Assembly: GCF_049800775.1 (NCBI RefSeq)
Contig: NZ_JBNAFR010000012.1
Coordinates: 31,220-95,219, forward strand
DNA: 64,000 nt
DNA from: Dinoroseobacter sp049800775
Lineage (GTDB): Bacteria > Pseudomonadota > Alphaproteobacteria > Rhodobacterales > Rhodobacteraceae
Direction: 5' to 3'
Shown: in pieces, positions 9,252 to 18,208 of the stretch
Layout: each line of letters opens with the position of its first letter
Numbering within the stretch: the first letter of the stretch is position 1
Translations under genes and position numbers: made by a program
The notes under the pieces: model-generated
The model's input: the letters and a program-made list of their open reading frames with translations, nothing else
The model's database searches: none
Told to the model about the DNA's origin: nothing

Positions 9252-9652
9252 GGTGGGTTGTCCCAGTCATTCTTGGTTTAGCTGCCACGGTACTGGACGC
9301 GATCTCTCAACAAGCGTTGGCAAACGAAAGCGAAACCTTCCCTTTTTGCCAGGATCGCCCGGAAGAACCACCGATAATCTCCGACATGGGCCCCAAAGAC
9401 GCGCATCGGGCATACTTGCTCCAGCGAATGTATCGCGCTCATTCCTTCGAATTGATCGCGTCAAGAAATGACTGTTCATGCGACAACAGGTTTCCTGGCT
9501 GGGAAGCTGTGCTTGTTGAATACCGGGAGCGGTTTGCCCGGCTTGAAGATCGCCATGATGTATACGAAGCGACCGAGCAATACGAAGCCGCGATCAGGAC
9601 CAACCGGACGCTCGCCAGAGAACTTTGCGTCGCTCAAGGGCATTGGAACTGA
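9248..9652 (+). CDS. Exported protein of unknown function in the virB operon
   Basis: A 134-residue protein I do not recognise. It has an N-terminal hydrophobic signal (about 4-22, LGLAATVLDAISQQALA), then a small acidic helical domain with four Cys (FCQDR, CSCDN and LCVAQG), suggesting disulfides in the periplasm. It overlaps the DUF4177 gene and lies nine bases before virB6. Position suggests a periplasmic accessory of conjugation, for example an entry-exclusion or VirB6-associated factor, but no motif supports a choice. Confidence 0.7.
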   Translation: MRWVVPVILGLAATVLDAISQQALANESETFPFCQDRPEEPPIISDMGPKDAHRAYLLQRMYRAHSFELIASRNDCSCDNRFPGWEAVLVEYRERFARLEDRHDVYEATEQYEAAIRTNRTLARELCVAQGHWN

Positions 9653-9661
9653 GGTCGCAGT

Positions 9662-10759
9662 ATGTCGGTCGTTACATACTTCGTTGAAACAGCTGAGAGT
9701 TTCTTGGAAACTGCTGCCGAAACGCAGTTTGGCGCCGTCGCCGCCACTACCGGCACAATTATCCAGGTAGCTGCGACTATCGTCGTAATTTTTGTTCTGT
9801 TGAACGCCGCGTTTCAGTACCGATCAGTAGACGGTCGAAGCGCCTTCTGGTTAGCCATCAAAATCGTCCTTGTAGGCGTGTTTGCGACCAACTGGGCTCA
9901 ATTCAATTCGCTTTCCTCCGCTGTTCTGAGCGGGATCGACAGCATAGCAGGTTCATTGGTCGCCTCGGTGGGAGGCGGTACACCGGGACCCTCGGGGACC
10001 TTTGCCGAAGAATTTGACCGATTGATTGCCAGCTTAGGTGACTATCTCAACTCCGCAGGAGCAGAACTGAATTGGATGGCAGGCGCGTTGATGGACACTA
10101 TAGGAGTTGTTCTTCTTTCGCTGCTTGGCGGACTTGCTGCCTTCATTATCGTTGCGTCACGGTTAATGATCGCTCTGTTGATCGGAATCGCTCCGATCAT
10201 GATCTTCCTCACGCTTTTCGACGTTACAAAAGACTACTTCGCTCGATGGCTGTCGGCCTTGGTATCGTTTTCGCTATACCCAATCGTCGTGGCCGGAGTG
10301 TTTGCTACGATTACAGGTGTATCGCGCGCGCTGCTTGTTGAGCTGGGAGATCCCGAAGGCGCAACCAACATCGGCGCCCTAATTCCATTCTTCATGATGG
10401 TGCTGATGGCAAAGGGATTTATCATTGCGACACCCTTCATTGTCAGAGCGATATCCGGCAACATCGTGATGCCAGCTTTGACATCAGGGCTAGGTGGGAC
10501 CTACGCGTTTAGCCGTGCCGCAATGGGTAGCCAGCAAGCATACAATCGGTTCTTGGTGGGTACAGCCACTGCTCCAGAATATGCCGCAATGCGCTCTCGG
10601 CAGTTCCTAGGCTTCCAGAATTTGCCAGCGCGCGGCTCCATGGTCCCAGCCAACAATTCTGTCCCCACAAACCCCAACCCACCATCGACAGGGACAGCGG
10701 CTCGGATGGAAGCTCAGAAAGCCCGTGCTCAGCGTTTGGCGGATGCAAAGAAGTGTTAG
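9662..10759 (+). CDS. virB6: VirB6 polytopic channel protein (TrbL/VirB6)
   Basis: A 365-residue protein with an N-terminal periplasmic part, a long central loop rich in Gly/Ser (about 95-135) and several membrane helices (about 33-55, 60-85, 145-185, 195-235, 240-275), matching VirB6. The tail is Pro/Ala rich and soluble. VirB6 forms the inner-membrane channel for the transferred strand. The stop codon forms the first bases of a terminator hairpin shared with virD4. Codon use appears somewhat less GC-biased than in virB3-virB11. Confidence 0.88.
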   Translation: MSVVTYFVETAESFLETAAETQFGAVAATTGTIIQVAATIVVIFVLLNAAFQYRSVDGRSAFWLAIKIVLVGVFATNWAQFNSLSSAVLSGIDSIAGSLVASVGGGTPGPSGTFAEEFDRLIASLGDYLNSAGAELNWMAGALMDTIGVVLLSLLGGLAAFIIVASRLMIALLIGIAPIMIFLTLFDVTKDYFARWLSALVSFSLYPIVVAGVFATITGVSRALLVELGDPEGATNIGALIPFFMMVLMAKGFIIATPFIVRAISGNIVMPALTSGLGGTYAFSRAAMGSQQAYNRFLVGTATAPEYAAMRSRQFLGFQNLPARGSMVPANNSVPTNPNPPSTGTAARMEAQKARAQRLADAKKC

Positions 10760-10794
10760 AACGGGCTTCACACCTTGTGTGTGAGCGCCCGTTC
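10759..10794. terminator. Bidirectional terminator between virB6 and virD4
   Basis: GAACGGGC (10759-10766) pairs with GCCCGTTC (10787-10794); inside it TCACAC pairs with GTGTGA across a small asymmetric bulge. The structure includes the virB6 stop codon and the virD4 stop codon, so the two convergent operons end in the same hairpin. There is no long T-run. Confidence 0.6.
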
Positions 10795-13008
10795 TCTGAA
10801 TTCGGTCTCGATATCCTCACCATCCCGTACACGATGCTTCGTGATTTCGCCGATGTCGACGCCATCCTCAATGCCCTCGCTCACGGGAGATGTATCATCA
10901 TCACCGTCTGAATCGGTCTCTGCATCGGCCGCAGCCACAATTGCCTTGCGCGACGCTGCGCCCCCGCCCTGACCTGCCGGGTCCTCCGCACCAATTTCCG
11001 CAAGTGCAGAGATCGTCGATTGCACGGCAGCTTTGGCGTCTGCTCCGTCACCGGCGATCATGTCCGTCAGCTTGAAACTCTGCTGCACGGTGAGGTCCAA
11101 CGCAGCCTGATCTGGGGTCAAACCAACTTCGCGAAGCGCCTTCGCACTCTTCTTGCGCCGACTGGTGGCAAGCGTCGTGCCAGTGGACGCCGTGGTTTGT
11201 GAGGCCGCAATGCTTGTCTCAACCGGCTTCGACGGTGCTTTGCGGGCAGACCGCGCCATTGCAGCTTCCGGTTTGGCCTCAACGTCTTCCGCGCGGGTTG
11301 CCGCCCGTTCCCCCTGCCCCGCCTCAGTCACCTGGACCCGCGGGTCTTCTGCGGGAACCACTTCTGGAAACGGCAGCTCGCCCGACTGTGCTTTGTGAAT
11401 GCTCTTGAAGAATGGGTCGTCAAAATACCGAATGCGCTTCGCCCGTACCGGCATCTGGGCATCCACGACCATCACGATGTCATCGAGCGACATGCGCCGG
11501 GCTTCGTCCTTGGGCAAGAGCGATGTCTCTTCCGTGCGCTCGGACATGCTGCGCCCCTCGAACGGATTGCGGCCGATGGAGCGTGAACGGGTGACCACGC
11601 GTTTGGTGGTCATGCCGACCGCGCCACTCAGCTCCTCGACGGTCTTTTCATCGGACGGTGTGAGATAGAGCTTGATCCCGGCATTCCCCTGCAAGGCGCG
11701 GCGGGTGTTTTCGCCATAGATTTCGTCGAGCGCCGGGATGGTCTGGGTCACGATCGCGAGGTGACCGCGATAAGACCGCAATGTCTCGATGCTTTCGACC
11801 ACGATGGGCATCTTTCCGAGCCGATTGAACTCATCGAGCATGATCATGACCGGCCAAGGCTCGTCTGGACCCGGCTCCCGATCCTGCAAGGACGCAATAA
11901 GATCGGAAAAAAACAACCGGATCAGCGCCGCCATGGGGCGCACCATGTTCGGGGCCACGACCAGGTAGACCGAGAACGGCTTCTTGCGAATGGTCCGGAA
12001 GTCGAAATCCGACGTGGAGGTCGCGGCATCGATGGCCGGGTTGCTCCACTGATCGAGGCCGGAGGTCATCAGGAGCGAGATATAGGAGGTCAGCGTGTCA
12101 TTGTTCGTTGAGGCCATCCGCTCAAAGATCAGCTTGGCCGCCGTGTTCTGCACCTCGTCACGCCGCTTCATGAACTCCTTGCGCTTGTCCCCACCGGACG
12201 CCGTGATGCGGTAGATTTCGCCGAGTGTGGGGCGCTTACGCTCGAATGCGAGCAGGCCCGCCGCAACAAAGAGATCGATCCCGCCTTTGAGCAGGCCGGA
12301 CGTTCGATCGTTATCCGTTTGCAGAAAGAGCGTTGCGAGGAGTTGCAGTTCCATTTGCTGCTGGTTGGGATCGCGGAGGCCGGCGATCCGCAGGAGCGGG
12401 TTGTAGCGATGCGACCGGCGGTCGTTCCAGTCCGTGGGGGCGAAACGATAGACATCATCCCCCTCTGCCGCCCGGTGTCGGGCCGTCGCCTCGAAATTCT
12501 CGCCCTTCACGTCGAGAACAACAGCGCTGCCGCGGAATGTCAGCAGGTTCGGGATCACGAAGCCGGTCGTCTTCCCGCGCCCAGTCGGGGCCACGCACAG
12601 CACATGAGGATAGACGCTCGAGGACAGATACCGGCCCCGCCGCCTGGGCGAGGTCATCTTGCCGAGGATGAACCCGCTGCCCGGTGCCGCGAAGAAGCCG
12701 TTGCGCTTCAACTCCCCGGACCGTTGCCAATGGGTCTTGCCGAACTTCGTCAATGCGGTGCCGGACAGGACCGCACTCAGGAGCATGCCCGCAAAGGCCG
12801 TACCGCCAATGATGAGATTGGCCAGTTGAAAATCATCGGGACGCACCTGACGGAGGCTCAGGTAATTCCTGGCGAGCCAGAGAAAATCGATCTCCGCGCG
12901 CAATCCAAGGTCGCGAAACGACAGGAACGCACTCGCAAAGACATATCCGAACCCCGCACTGAGAAGGGTCAGGAGGAGAATGCCGAGCGCGATTCGACCC
13001 CTATCCAT
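10768..13008 (-). CDS. virD4: VirD4 coupling protein (T4CP)
   Basis: A 746-residue protein with two N-terminal membrane helices (about 7-30 and 62-87) and a TraG/VirD4 ATPase domain: Walker A APTGRGKTTG (about 140-149), VLDVKGENFEAT just after, and Walker B VMIMLDEFNRLGKM (about 387-400). It couples the relaxase-bound DNA to the secretion channel. The C-terminal about 200 residues are an Ala/Glu-rich, low-complexity extension. The start overlaps the end of the relaxase gene by eight bases. Confidence 0.95.
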   Translation of the reverse strand: MDRGRIALGILLLTLLSAGFGYVFASAFLSFRDLGLRAEIDFLWLARNYLSLRQVRPDDFQLANLIIGGTAFAGMLLSAVLSGTALTKFGKTHWQRSGELKRNGFFAAPGSGFILGKMTSPRRRGRYLSSSVYPHVLCVAPTGRGKTTGFVIPNLLTFRGSAVVLDVKGENFEATARHRAAEGDDVYRFAPTDWNDRRSHRYNPLLRIAGLRDPNQQQMELQLLATLFLQTDNDRTSGLLKGGIDLFVAAGLLAFERKRPTLGEIYRITASGGDKRKEFMKRRDEVQNTAAKLIFERMASTNNDTLTSYISLLMTSGLDQWSNPAIDAATSTSDFDFRTIRKKPFSVYLVVAPNMVRPMAALIRLFFSDLIASLQDREPGPDEPWPVMIMLDEFNRLGKMPIVVESIETLRSYRGHLAIVTQTIPALDEIYGENTRRALQGNAGIKLYLTPSDEKTVEELSGAVGMTTKRVVTRSRSIGRNPFEGRSMSERTEETSLLPKDEARRMSLDDIVMVVDAQMPVRAKRIRYFDDPFFKSIHKAQSGELPFPEVVPAEDPRVQVTEAGQGERAATRAEDVEAKPEAAMARSARKAPSKPVETSIAASQTTASTGTTLATSRRKKSAKALREVGLTPDQAALDLTVQQSFKLTDMIAGDGADAKAAVQSTISALAEIGAEDPAGQGGGAASRKAIVAAADAETDSDGDDDTSPVSEGIEDGVDIGEITKHRVRDGEDIETEFRERALTHKV

Positions 13009-15265
13009 GGGTCTGCCCTTTCTCGGTATGGCTTTGCAGGCTCTTCAGGCGCTGCGCGTCATATTCCTCTTCGGCAATTTCCGAGACCACCTCGCGCACG
13101 GCATCACTGTTTGCGGTCGCCTCATCCGACTGCAGGTAGGCTTTTGCGGCGTAGAGCCGGTCCAGCCGGTTGTCGATCACCTGGTCGAGCGCATTGGCAT
13201 CCCCTGCGCGCAAGGCGGCGATCCTGTCATCGTCAAGAAGGCTCTCGACTTCCGCGCGATAGGCCGCCCTGCCATCTTCATCGGCAAAGGGTGGATTGAT
13301 CTTGTCTATACGTTCATGGGCAACGACGCCTGCAAGAACTAAGTTATCCCGCAATCTGTGGGTGGCTTTCGCAACCGCGTGTCGATCATCCGTTGTGACC
13401 TCGCCGCGCCTGGCGGCAAATGTGGCCGCATAGGTTGCTCCGAGACCGCGCGCCAGATGCTCCGGCATGTCCGGATATCGTGTGCGTACATCGTTCGCGA
13501 CGGCCTCGTCGATCTGCAAGGGCCCATCGGACCGCGACAGGATGCGATCAATCTCGGAATCGATCCGGTCCGCCCGCTCCTCGTCAATGATGCGAACGTT
13601 GAACGGATTACGCGCATCGATCACATCGCTTGGCCGTGCCGGCAGATCAGGATGTCGCCGCAGAAAGGCTCGCTGCTCCATCTCGAGGCGGACCTCAACA
13701 CGGATAGTGATTTCATCCGCGCGCTCGGCAATGTCTTTTTCGGAAAGCCCCTGCCCGCGCATGTCTTGCCGCATCGCGCGCGCAGCATCATCCACGCTTT
13801 CTGCATCGTAATGCATGTCTGGGGTACGGTCGTCTTCGATGACACCATCACGGCGCAGCACTTCCGCACGCTCCAGGGCTGTCCCGAGGGCGACATGCAC
13901 CTTGTCGAGCTTGCCGACGGCGACCTTCAGGTCCTCGCTGCGCTCGAGATTGAGGTTCTGCGCCTCCGCGATTTTCTCAAGATCGTCAGCATACCATTCC
14001 CGTTCCAGAGCCGCCGTATCGGCCCCCTGCTCGATACGCGCCACAACCGTTTCCGAGGAAATCCCGGTCCCGCGTAAGGCAGTGTCAATCTGCGCCCTAG
14101 TGCGCCCTTCCCGCAGCTTCTCCAACAGGCCCGCGTTGATGTTGGCCTCAGAATAGATGCCAGTCTCGGTCGGTCGCTCTGTCAGCGTGCCTGAGCGCAA
14201 TCCGAGCGGCTGCATATGTGCAACGGGTCTGAGGGCTGCCACCATCTGCTTTTGCAGCGCCGGGCGGTCAGCCTCTGGTGCCTCCCGGATCAGAGCTGCA
14301 ACACGGTTCATCTCATCGGCAAAGCGACTGTTCAGATCGTCGAAACTCTGGTCCTGGCTCATATAGATGTCTCCAGTTTGCGGGAGTTTGCCCTGCCGCG
14401 CGAGAAGCGTGCTGGCCTTGAGCAAGGCGTCCTCGATGTCTGCGCGATTCTCAGGCGACGCCTCGGCCGCGAGCGATCGATACACCTGAGCATTGCCCGC
14501 GATCTCACCGAGGGCGCGGTCAAGATCCTCTCCGACCCGTTCCCGCTGGCGAACCGCCCGCCCCTCCTCTTTCGCCGCATAGACCTCGCGGGTGCGGGGT
14601 GGATAATGGGATTCACCGCGATCGACGCGCCGGGTCGCCTCGAGACGAACCCCGTACTTCTCCGCGTCTTCGACCATCGCAAGACGGAAGGCGTCGTAGT
14701 TGAAGTGATGATCTCGTCCGAGATAGAAGAACTCGCCTTCCTGCGACCGGCGATTGAGAACCACATGGGCATGTGGATGGTCACGGTCTTGGTGAACCGC
14801 GATCAGGTAGTCGAAGTTGCGGTCTGCATTCTGGAAGAAGCGCTCGCAGACATCACTAGCAATGTCGCGGACATGGGTGGCCTTGGTGCCGCGTGGAAAC
14901 GACATCAAAAGGTGACTGGTATGTCCGAGCTTGGGGTTGAACCCCTCATCCCACCGCGACGTGAACCGCTTGACCACCGAAGTGATCTCCTCCCCCGAGA
15001 GCCGCGACTTCCCATCATGGACGCCCCGGCTGTCAACAATGTGGGAAGACTTCGTTGTCAAATAGGTCAGCTGGTTCTGGAGCTGGGCCTTGGTGTGTGT
15101 GCCGCCTGTGCGGATCGGTTTGAAGACGGCGGCCCGGTGGCCATAAGCCGCGCGCACCATCTGCGCCCGCCGTGTCCCCAGACCTTGCATCGACCCCCTG
15201 ATGCGGCTCCAGCCCTCGCGAAAGATTTCCCCGGTGACGAGTGTGACGGCATCACTCCTGGACAT
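13001..15265 (-). CDS. Relaxase, VirD2-like mobilisation nuclease (MOBP type)
   Basis: A 754-residue protein. The N-terminal relaxase domain has a candidate nucleophile in TYLTTK (Tyr68), a further block GHTSHLLMSFP (about 114-124) and the metal-binding triad HQDRDHPHAHVVLNRR (about 158-173; His163, His165 and Glu/His contexts). It would nick oriT, attach to the 5' end and lead the strand through the VirB channel. The C-terminal two thirds is long, charged and helical, probably the secretion-signal and coupling region. It overlaps mobC upstream by 14 bases and virD4 downstream. Confidence 0.9.
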   Translation of the reverse strand: MSRSDAVTLVTGEIFREGWSRIRGSMQGLGTRRAQMVRAAYGHRAAVFKPIRTGGTHTKAQLQNQLTYLTTKSSHIVDSRGVHDGKSRLSGEEITSVVKRFTSRWDEGFNPKLGHTSHLLMSFPRGTKATHVRDIASDVCERFFQNADRNFDYLIAVHQDRDHPHAHVVLNRRSQEGEFFYLGRDHHFNYDAFRLAMVEDAEKYGVRLEATRRVDRGESHYPPRTREVYAAKEEGRAVRQRERVGEDLDRALGEIAGNAQVYRSLAAEASPENRADIEDALLKASTLLARQGKLPQTGDIYMSQDQSFDDLNSRFADEMNRVAALIREAPEADRPALQKQMVAALRPVAHMQPLGLRSGTLTERPTETGIYSEANINAGLLEKLREGRTRAQIDTALRGTGISSETVVARIEQGADTAALEREWYADDLEKIAEAQNLNLERSEDLKVAVGKLDKVHVALGTALERAEVLRRDGVIEDDRTPDMHYDAESVDDAARAMRQDMRGQGLSEKDIAERADEITIRVEVRLEMEQRAFLRRHPDLPARPSDVIDARNPFNVRIIDEERADRIDSEIDRILSRSDGPLQIDEAVANDVRTRYPDMPEHLARGLGATYAATFAARRGEVTTDDRHAVAKATHRLRDNLVLAGVVAHERIDKINPPFADEDGRAAYRAEVESLLDDDRIAALRAGDANALDQVIDNRLDRLYAAKAYLQSDEATANSDAVREVVSEIAEEEYDAQRLKSLQSHTEKGQTHG

Positions 15266-15827
15266 CTGCGAAGCCCTTCAATGCGCTGTGGGCTTCAAGC
15301 GTCACATTGCTCACCCGCCGCCGCGCGAGCGCATCGACCTCGTCCGCGAAGTCGAGAACGAACCCGGACAGGAGCCGCAGTTGCGTGAGGCTGCGCTCGC
15401 CGAAGACCGGCGCGATCCCTTTCGCGCGTGCCTCGTTCAGGCGCTTGGCAATCTGGGTCACGTTGTTGCCCACGCGATTGAGCGCCGCGCGGAACAACTT
15501 GAGCTCCTCGGCGAGATGTTGGTCGGGTTGAAAGACGCCGTTTGCCGACTGGATGAGAAGGCGAACACCCGCAGACCGACTGGACACTCCGTGCCGCGCG
15601 AGCACCTCGTCGAAGCCTTGCAACTCCTCTGGCGTGAGCGTGACACTGACCTGCTTTGTGCGAATGCGCGTATCCCGACATCGGTCTTTTTCAGTCCGAA
15701 GCGTGTAATAGATCGTGCGCTCACTGACCCCGAACTGCACAGCCAAATTCGCGTGCGTCACACCCTTCTGGCGTTCGCGAACGATCTCCTGACGCTCTTC
15801 GGGGGTCAATCTGCGCCGTGACACCAT
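15252..15827 (-). CDS. mobC: MobC-like relaxosome accessory protein
   Basis: A 191-residue protein from the ATG at 15827 (an in-frame upstream extension exists but has no better site). Residues 1-45 form a helix-turn-helix-like segment (LTPEERQEIVRERQKGVTHANLA). The C-terminal half carries FRAALNRVGNNVTQIAKRLNEAR, the signature of the MobC/relaxosome family that helps the relaxase open oriT. Location immediately upstream of the relaxase with an overlap, and directly downstream of the candidate oriT, fits that role. Confidence 0.8.
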   Translation of the reverse strand: MVSRRRLTPEERQEIVRERQKGVTHANLAVQFGVSERTIYYTLRTEKDRCRDTRIRTKQVSVTLTPEELQGFDEVLARHGVSSRSAGVRLLIQSANGVFQPDQHLAEELKLFRAALNRVGNNVTQIAKRLNEARAKGIAPVFGERSLTQLRLLSGFVLDFADEVDALARRRVSNVTLEAHSALKGFADVQE

Positions 15828-15861
15828 ACTGCAAATACACTCCCTATTTCCTGCCAGTCTC

Positions 15862-15944
15862 ATACAGGCCATCTGGAGTGTCTGATATTATAGTATTGCA
15901 GTCAATAAATACTCTTTATCGAACCACGACAGGATGGCCTGTAT
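15862..15944. other. Candidate origin of transfer (oriT)
   Basis: A perfect 12-bp inverted repeat, ATACAGGCCATC (15862-15873) and GATGGCCTGTAT (15933-15944), flanks 59 bases of AT-rich DNA. On the minus strand CATCCTGT (15936-15929) overlaps the right arm and fits the nick-site consensus YATCCTGY of MOBP relaxases. It lies just upstream of mobC and the relaxase gene. Assignment is inferred; no nicking evidence. Confidence 0.5.
15884..15898. promoter_or_regulatory. AT-rich operator-like site upstream of mobC
   Basis: The run GATATTATAGTATTG is a variant of CAATATTATAATATTG, which occurs exactly at 20497-20512 (upstream of ssb) and 30384-30399 (upstream of the TrbM-like gene). It lies about 57 bases before the mobC start and inside the candidate oriT. 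Confidence 0.4.
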
Positions 15945-16181
15945 TCCGTTTCAAGCCGAACGCGTCCGCGTGAGGCTCTTCCTTTTTGTCGTCAGGGTCT
16001 CGCTTTCCCGGAACACGAGTTTGGAAAAAATCGCGTACTGAGCGGCCTAAGCGCGATTTGGCACCCGTACCCTATCAAAACCTCTTCATCGGCTTGTAGC
16101 CCCTCTCTGGCGCCCGCTACGCGCTGCTTGAACGGAAGCGATCGGTTTTAACCTCCGGTTTAGGCCAGGATTCTGGCGAAT

Positions 16182-16596
16182 ATGATGGCACATGTGATCT
16201 GTGATATCGCATATGCATTATTAGTTATGGCAAATCACATATCGCGCGTGGCGGCGGCGATGTCTCGCCGAAATGCGCGATGCGAGCCCACAACCACCTC
16301 CCGGGACCGCTTCGGTGCGCCAGGCAACATCAGAAACCGCACTTTTCCGGCTCATGGCAAATCACATATGCAGTATCAGAGCTGCAACATCGGATATGCA
16401 AACACAAAAAACGCCAAGACGGCCATTCAAAATCGGAAATCCAATATCACACATCATGCCTCAGACATCCGCTATGCCACATCAAGTATCATTTATGGCA
16501 AATGCAACATGCAGCATCAGTTATCCTTGATGCAACATCCTCTCTGGCATATACCGTATCCAAAATCATAAAAACGACCCTTGAGGATACAGGATC
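16182..16596. repeat. Repeat-rich candidate centromere (parC) and parA control region
   Basis: Gene-free DNA upstream of parA that is clearly more AT-rich than its surroundings. It holds three copies of a degenerate element, ATGGCAAATCACATATCG (16227-16244), ATGGCAAATCACATATGC (16354-16371) and ATGGCAAATGCAACATGC (16496-16513). Shorter GCAACAT/CACAT units recur near 16324, 16384, 16449, 16479 and 16530, with several CATATG/GATATC hexamers. Small ParA proteins without their own DNA-binding domain normally have such a repeat array upstream, bound by the partner protein. The rest of 15945-16181 shows only an 8-bp inverted repeat, AAATCGCG (16028-16035) and CGCGATTT (16052-16059). Confidence 0.55.
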
Positions 16597-17331
16597 ATGC
16601 CCAACGAGCAGTTGAAGGTCATCGCGATCATGACCCGAAAAGGCGGTGCGGGAAAGACAGCGCTCGCACGCGCCTTGATGAGCGCCATCATCGCTGACGG
16701 GAAACGGTGCATCGCCATCGATGCCGACCCGCAGCAAGCACTCTTCCGCTGGTGGGAGAGCGTCACCACCGAAAACCCGGATGTCGCATCGACGGCCCCA
16801 GGACTTAGGGTCCTCGGCATCGAAAGTCCCTCCGACCTCGAAGCGATCATCGACGACGCCTATGAAAACGACACGGCCGACTTCGTAATCATCGACACGA
16901 TGGGGGCAGGGGGCCAATGGGCCGACGAGTTGGCCGTCCACAGCGATCACATCGTCTTGCCGATGATGCTGTCGGACACCGATATGCGGATCGCCACCGA
17001 CACCTACAATTGGTACCAGGGCCTCTTTGAGCGCGCCGAAGACCCCTCAGTCCTCCCGAAACTCACGGTCGTGCTCTCCCGCGTCGACAAGAACCCATCA
17101 AACGCCATGCGCGCCATGGCGCGTGAAGCCAATGCAAAGTTCCCGGTCATCGAGGAGCTCTTCATGGATCGCAAGCAACATGCCGATGTCGATCGCGAGG
17201 GCCTCTTCCACCAGATTTCGAAATGGCGAACCGAAGACCCCAACCCGCTGATGCGCACCCATGCCCGCCTCTACGACGAGGCTCTCGATGAGGCGCGTGA
17301 AATCCTCTCACTGGTACTGGAGGCTGAATAA
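16597..17331 (+). CDS. parA: ParA-family partition ATPase (VirC1-like)
   Basis: A 244-residue MinD/ParA-type ATPase. The deviant Walker A is KGGAGKTA (about 15-22), then IAIDADPQQ (Walker A') and FVIIDTMG (Walker B, about 97-104). It lacks an N-terminal helix-turn-helix, so it belongs to the small ParA class. Such proteins segregate plasmids or, as VirC1, position the relaxosome for transfer; placement between relaxosome genes and a repeat array fits either. It overlaps the next gene by one base (TAATG). Confidence 0.85.
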   Translation: MPNEQLKVIAIMTRKGGAGKTALARALMSAIIADGKRCIAIDADPQQALFRWWESVTTENPDVASTAPGLRVLGIESPSDLEAIIDDAYENDTADFVIIDTMGAGGQWADELAVHSDHIVLPMMLSDTDMRIATDTYNWYQGLFERAEDPSVLPKLTVVLSRVDKNPSNAMRAMAREANAKFPVIEELFMDRKQHADVDREGLFHQISKWRTEDPNPLMRTHARLYDEALDEAREILSLVLEAE

Positions 17332-17957
17332 TGGCGCGCAAGAAAATCACCTCACTCCTCGGCGACGACCCGGTGTATAGCAAACAGTTCGGAGACAAGC
17401 CGAAACCCACCGAACCCACTCCCAAACCAGAACCAGCTCAGGAGGCGAAGCCTGCAGCTGCTCCAACCGCAGACCCAAAACCAGCTGCCGAGAAACAGGC
17501 CCCAAGCCCGGAGCCGCCAGCCAAACCAGCAAGCGTTGCAAACAAGACCAAGTCCAAGACGAAGCCTGCACCGAAACCAAAGGCGCCGAAGAAGCCCGAG
17601 ACCCGCGCCGTACATGTTCGCGCCGCCCCGAAAAAGGACCATGGCCCAGGATTGGACGCTCTGGAAGCCGCCGGCCTGCCGGCCTCGGATGTTGTGCGCC
17701 TTGCCGGCAAGCGCGCCATCGACAAGTTCGAACTCAAACCGAAATACGTCGCTCCGGATGACGCCGAGCGTCTTCCGAGCAATATGAGCTTTCGGACCAT
17801 GAAGACACTCGACGCCCAGGTCCTCGACAAGCTGCGGGATCAGGCCGATCCGCTCCGCCTGCGCTCGGACGCAGCTGTTATCCAGGGCCAGTTGGAACCT
17901 GTGTTCTGGTCGGAACTCACAAGCCTCATCAAGGAACTGCGCAAGCAGTATTCTTGA
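17331..17957 (+). CDS. Pro/Lys/Ala-rich partner of ParA (ParB- or VirC2-like by position)
   Basis: A 208-residue protein. Residues about 20-100 are a low-complexity linker of Pro, Lys, Ala and Glu; residues about 105-208 form a compact helical domain (GLDALEAAGLPASDVVRLAGKRAIDKFEL and following). I do not recognise the domain with certainty. In two-gene loci with a small ParA, the second gene encodes the centromere-binding protein; in virC operons it is VirC2, a ribbon-helix-helix DNA binder. One-base overlap with parA supports partnership. A strong terminator follows. Confidence 0.6.
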   Translation: MARKKITSLLGDDPVYSKQFGDKPKPTEPTPKPEPAQEAKPAAAPTADPKPAAEKQAPSPEPPAKPASVANKTKSKTKPAPKPKAPKKPETRAVHVRAAPKKDHGPGLDALEAAGLPASDVVRLAGKRAIDKFELKPKYVAPDDAERLPSNMSFRTMKTLDAQVLDKLRDQADPLRLRSDAAVIQGQLEPVFWSELTSLIKELRKQYS

Positions 17958-17958
17958 A

Positions 17959-17986
17959 GGCGCGGCATCGCCGCGCCGCGATTTTT
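17959..17986 (+). terminator. Rho-independent terminator after the parA operon
   Basis: GGCGCGGC (17959-17966), loop ATC, GCCGCGCC (17970-17977), then GCGATTTTTG. An 8-bp GC stem with a T-run two bases after the gene's stop codon. Confidence 0.85.
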
Positions 17987-18040
17987 GTCTAGAGGGGGAA
18001 GGAGTTTCGGCTTCCTTCCCCCTGAAACAAAATAGACAAG
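17985..18040. repeat. Large imperfect palindrome with AGGGGGAAGG hairpin
   Basis: Directly after the terminator, AGGGGGAAGGAG (from 17992) pairs with CTTCCTTCCCCCT (one extra T), followed by GAAAC. Outer flanks TTGTCTA (17985-17991) and TAGACAA (near 18032-18038) are also complementary. A similar hairpin, AGGGGGAGGC-CGC-GCCTCCCCCT plus GAAAC, is at 19563-19590. Could be a second terminator, a structured RNA or a plasmid repeat. Confidence 0.4.
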
Positions 18041-18208
18041 ACCGTGTTGTCGGCTGCGCCTCCGCCCGCACCACTCTTGTCGATTTGGTTTCACCCCCAT
18101 CCTCTCAAGCTCCGCGCATACTCGCGGGTAAGCAGCAGCTTACCCTGTCACGATTTGTGATGCGGGGAAAGAAAACACTACCTGTGCAATGAACCTTGAG
18201 AGACAGCG

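Noticed and set aside
12319..13299. Long plus-strand open frame (326 codons) opposite virD4 and the relaxase
   Set aside because: It is antisense to two clear genes, has low-complexity Arg/His composition typical of a GC-rich shadow frame and no ribosome-binding site.
14216..15388. 390-codon plus-strand frame opposite the relaxase gene
   Set aside because: Entirely antisense to the relaxase and mobC, whose motifs are unambiguous.
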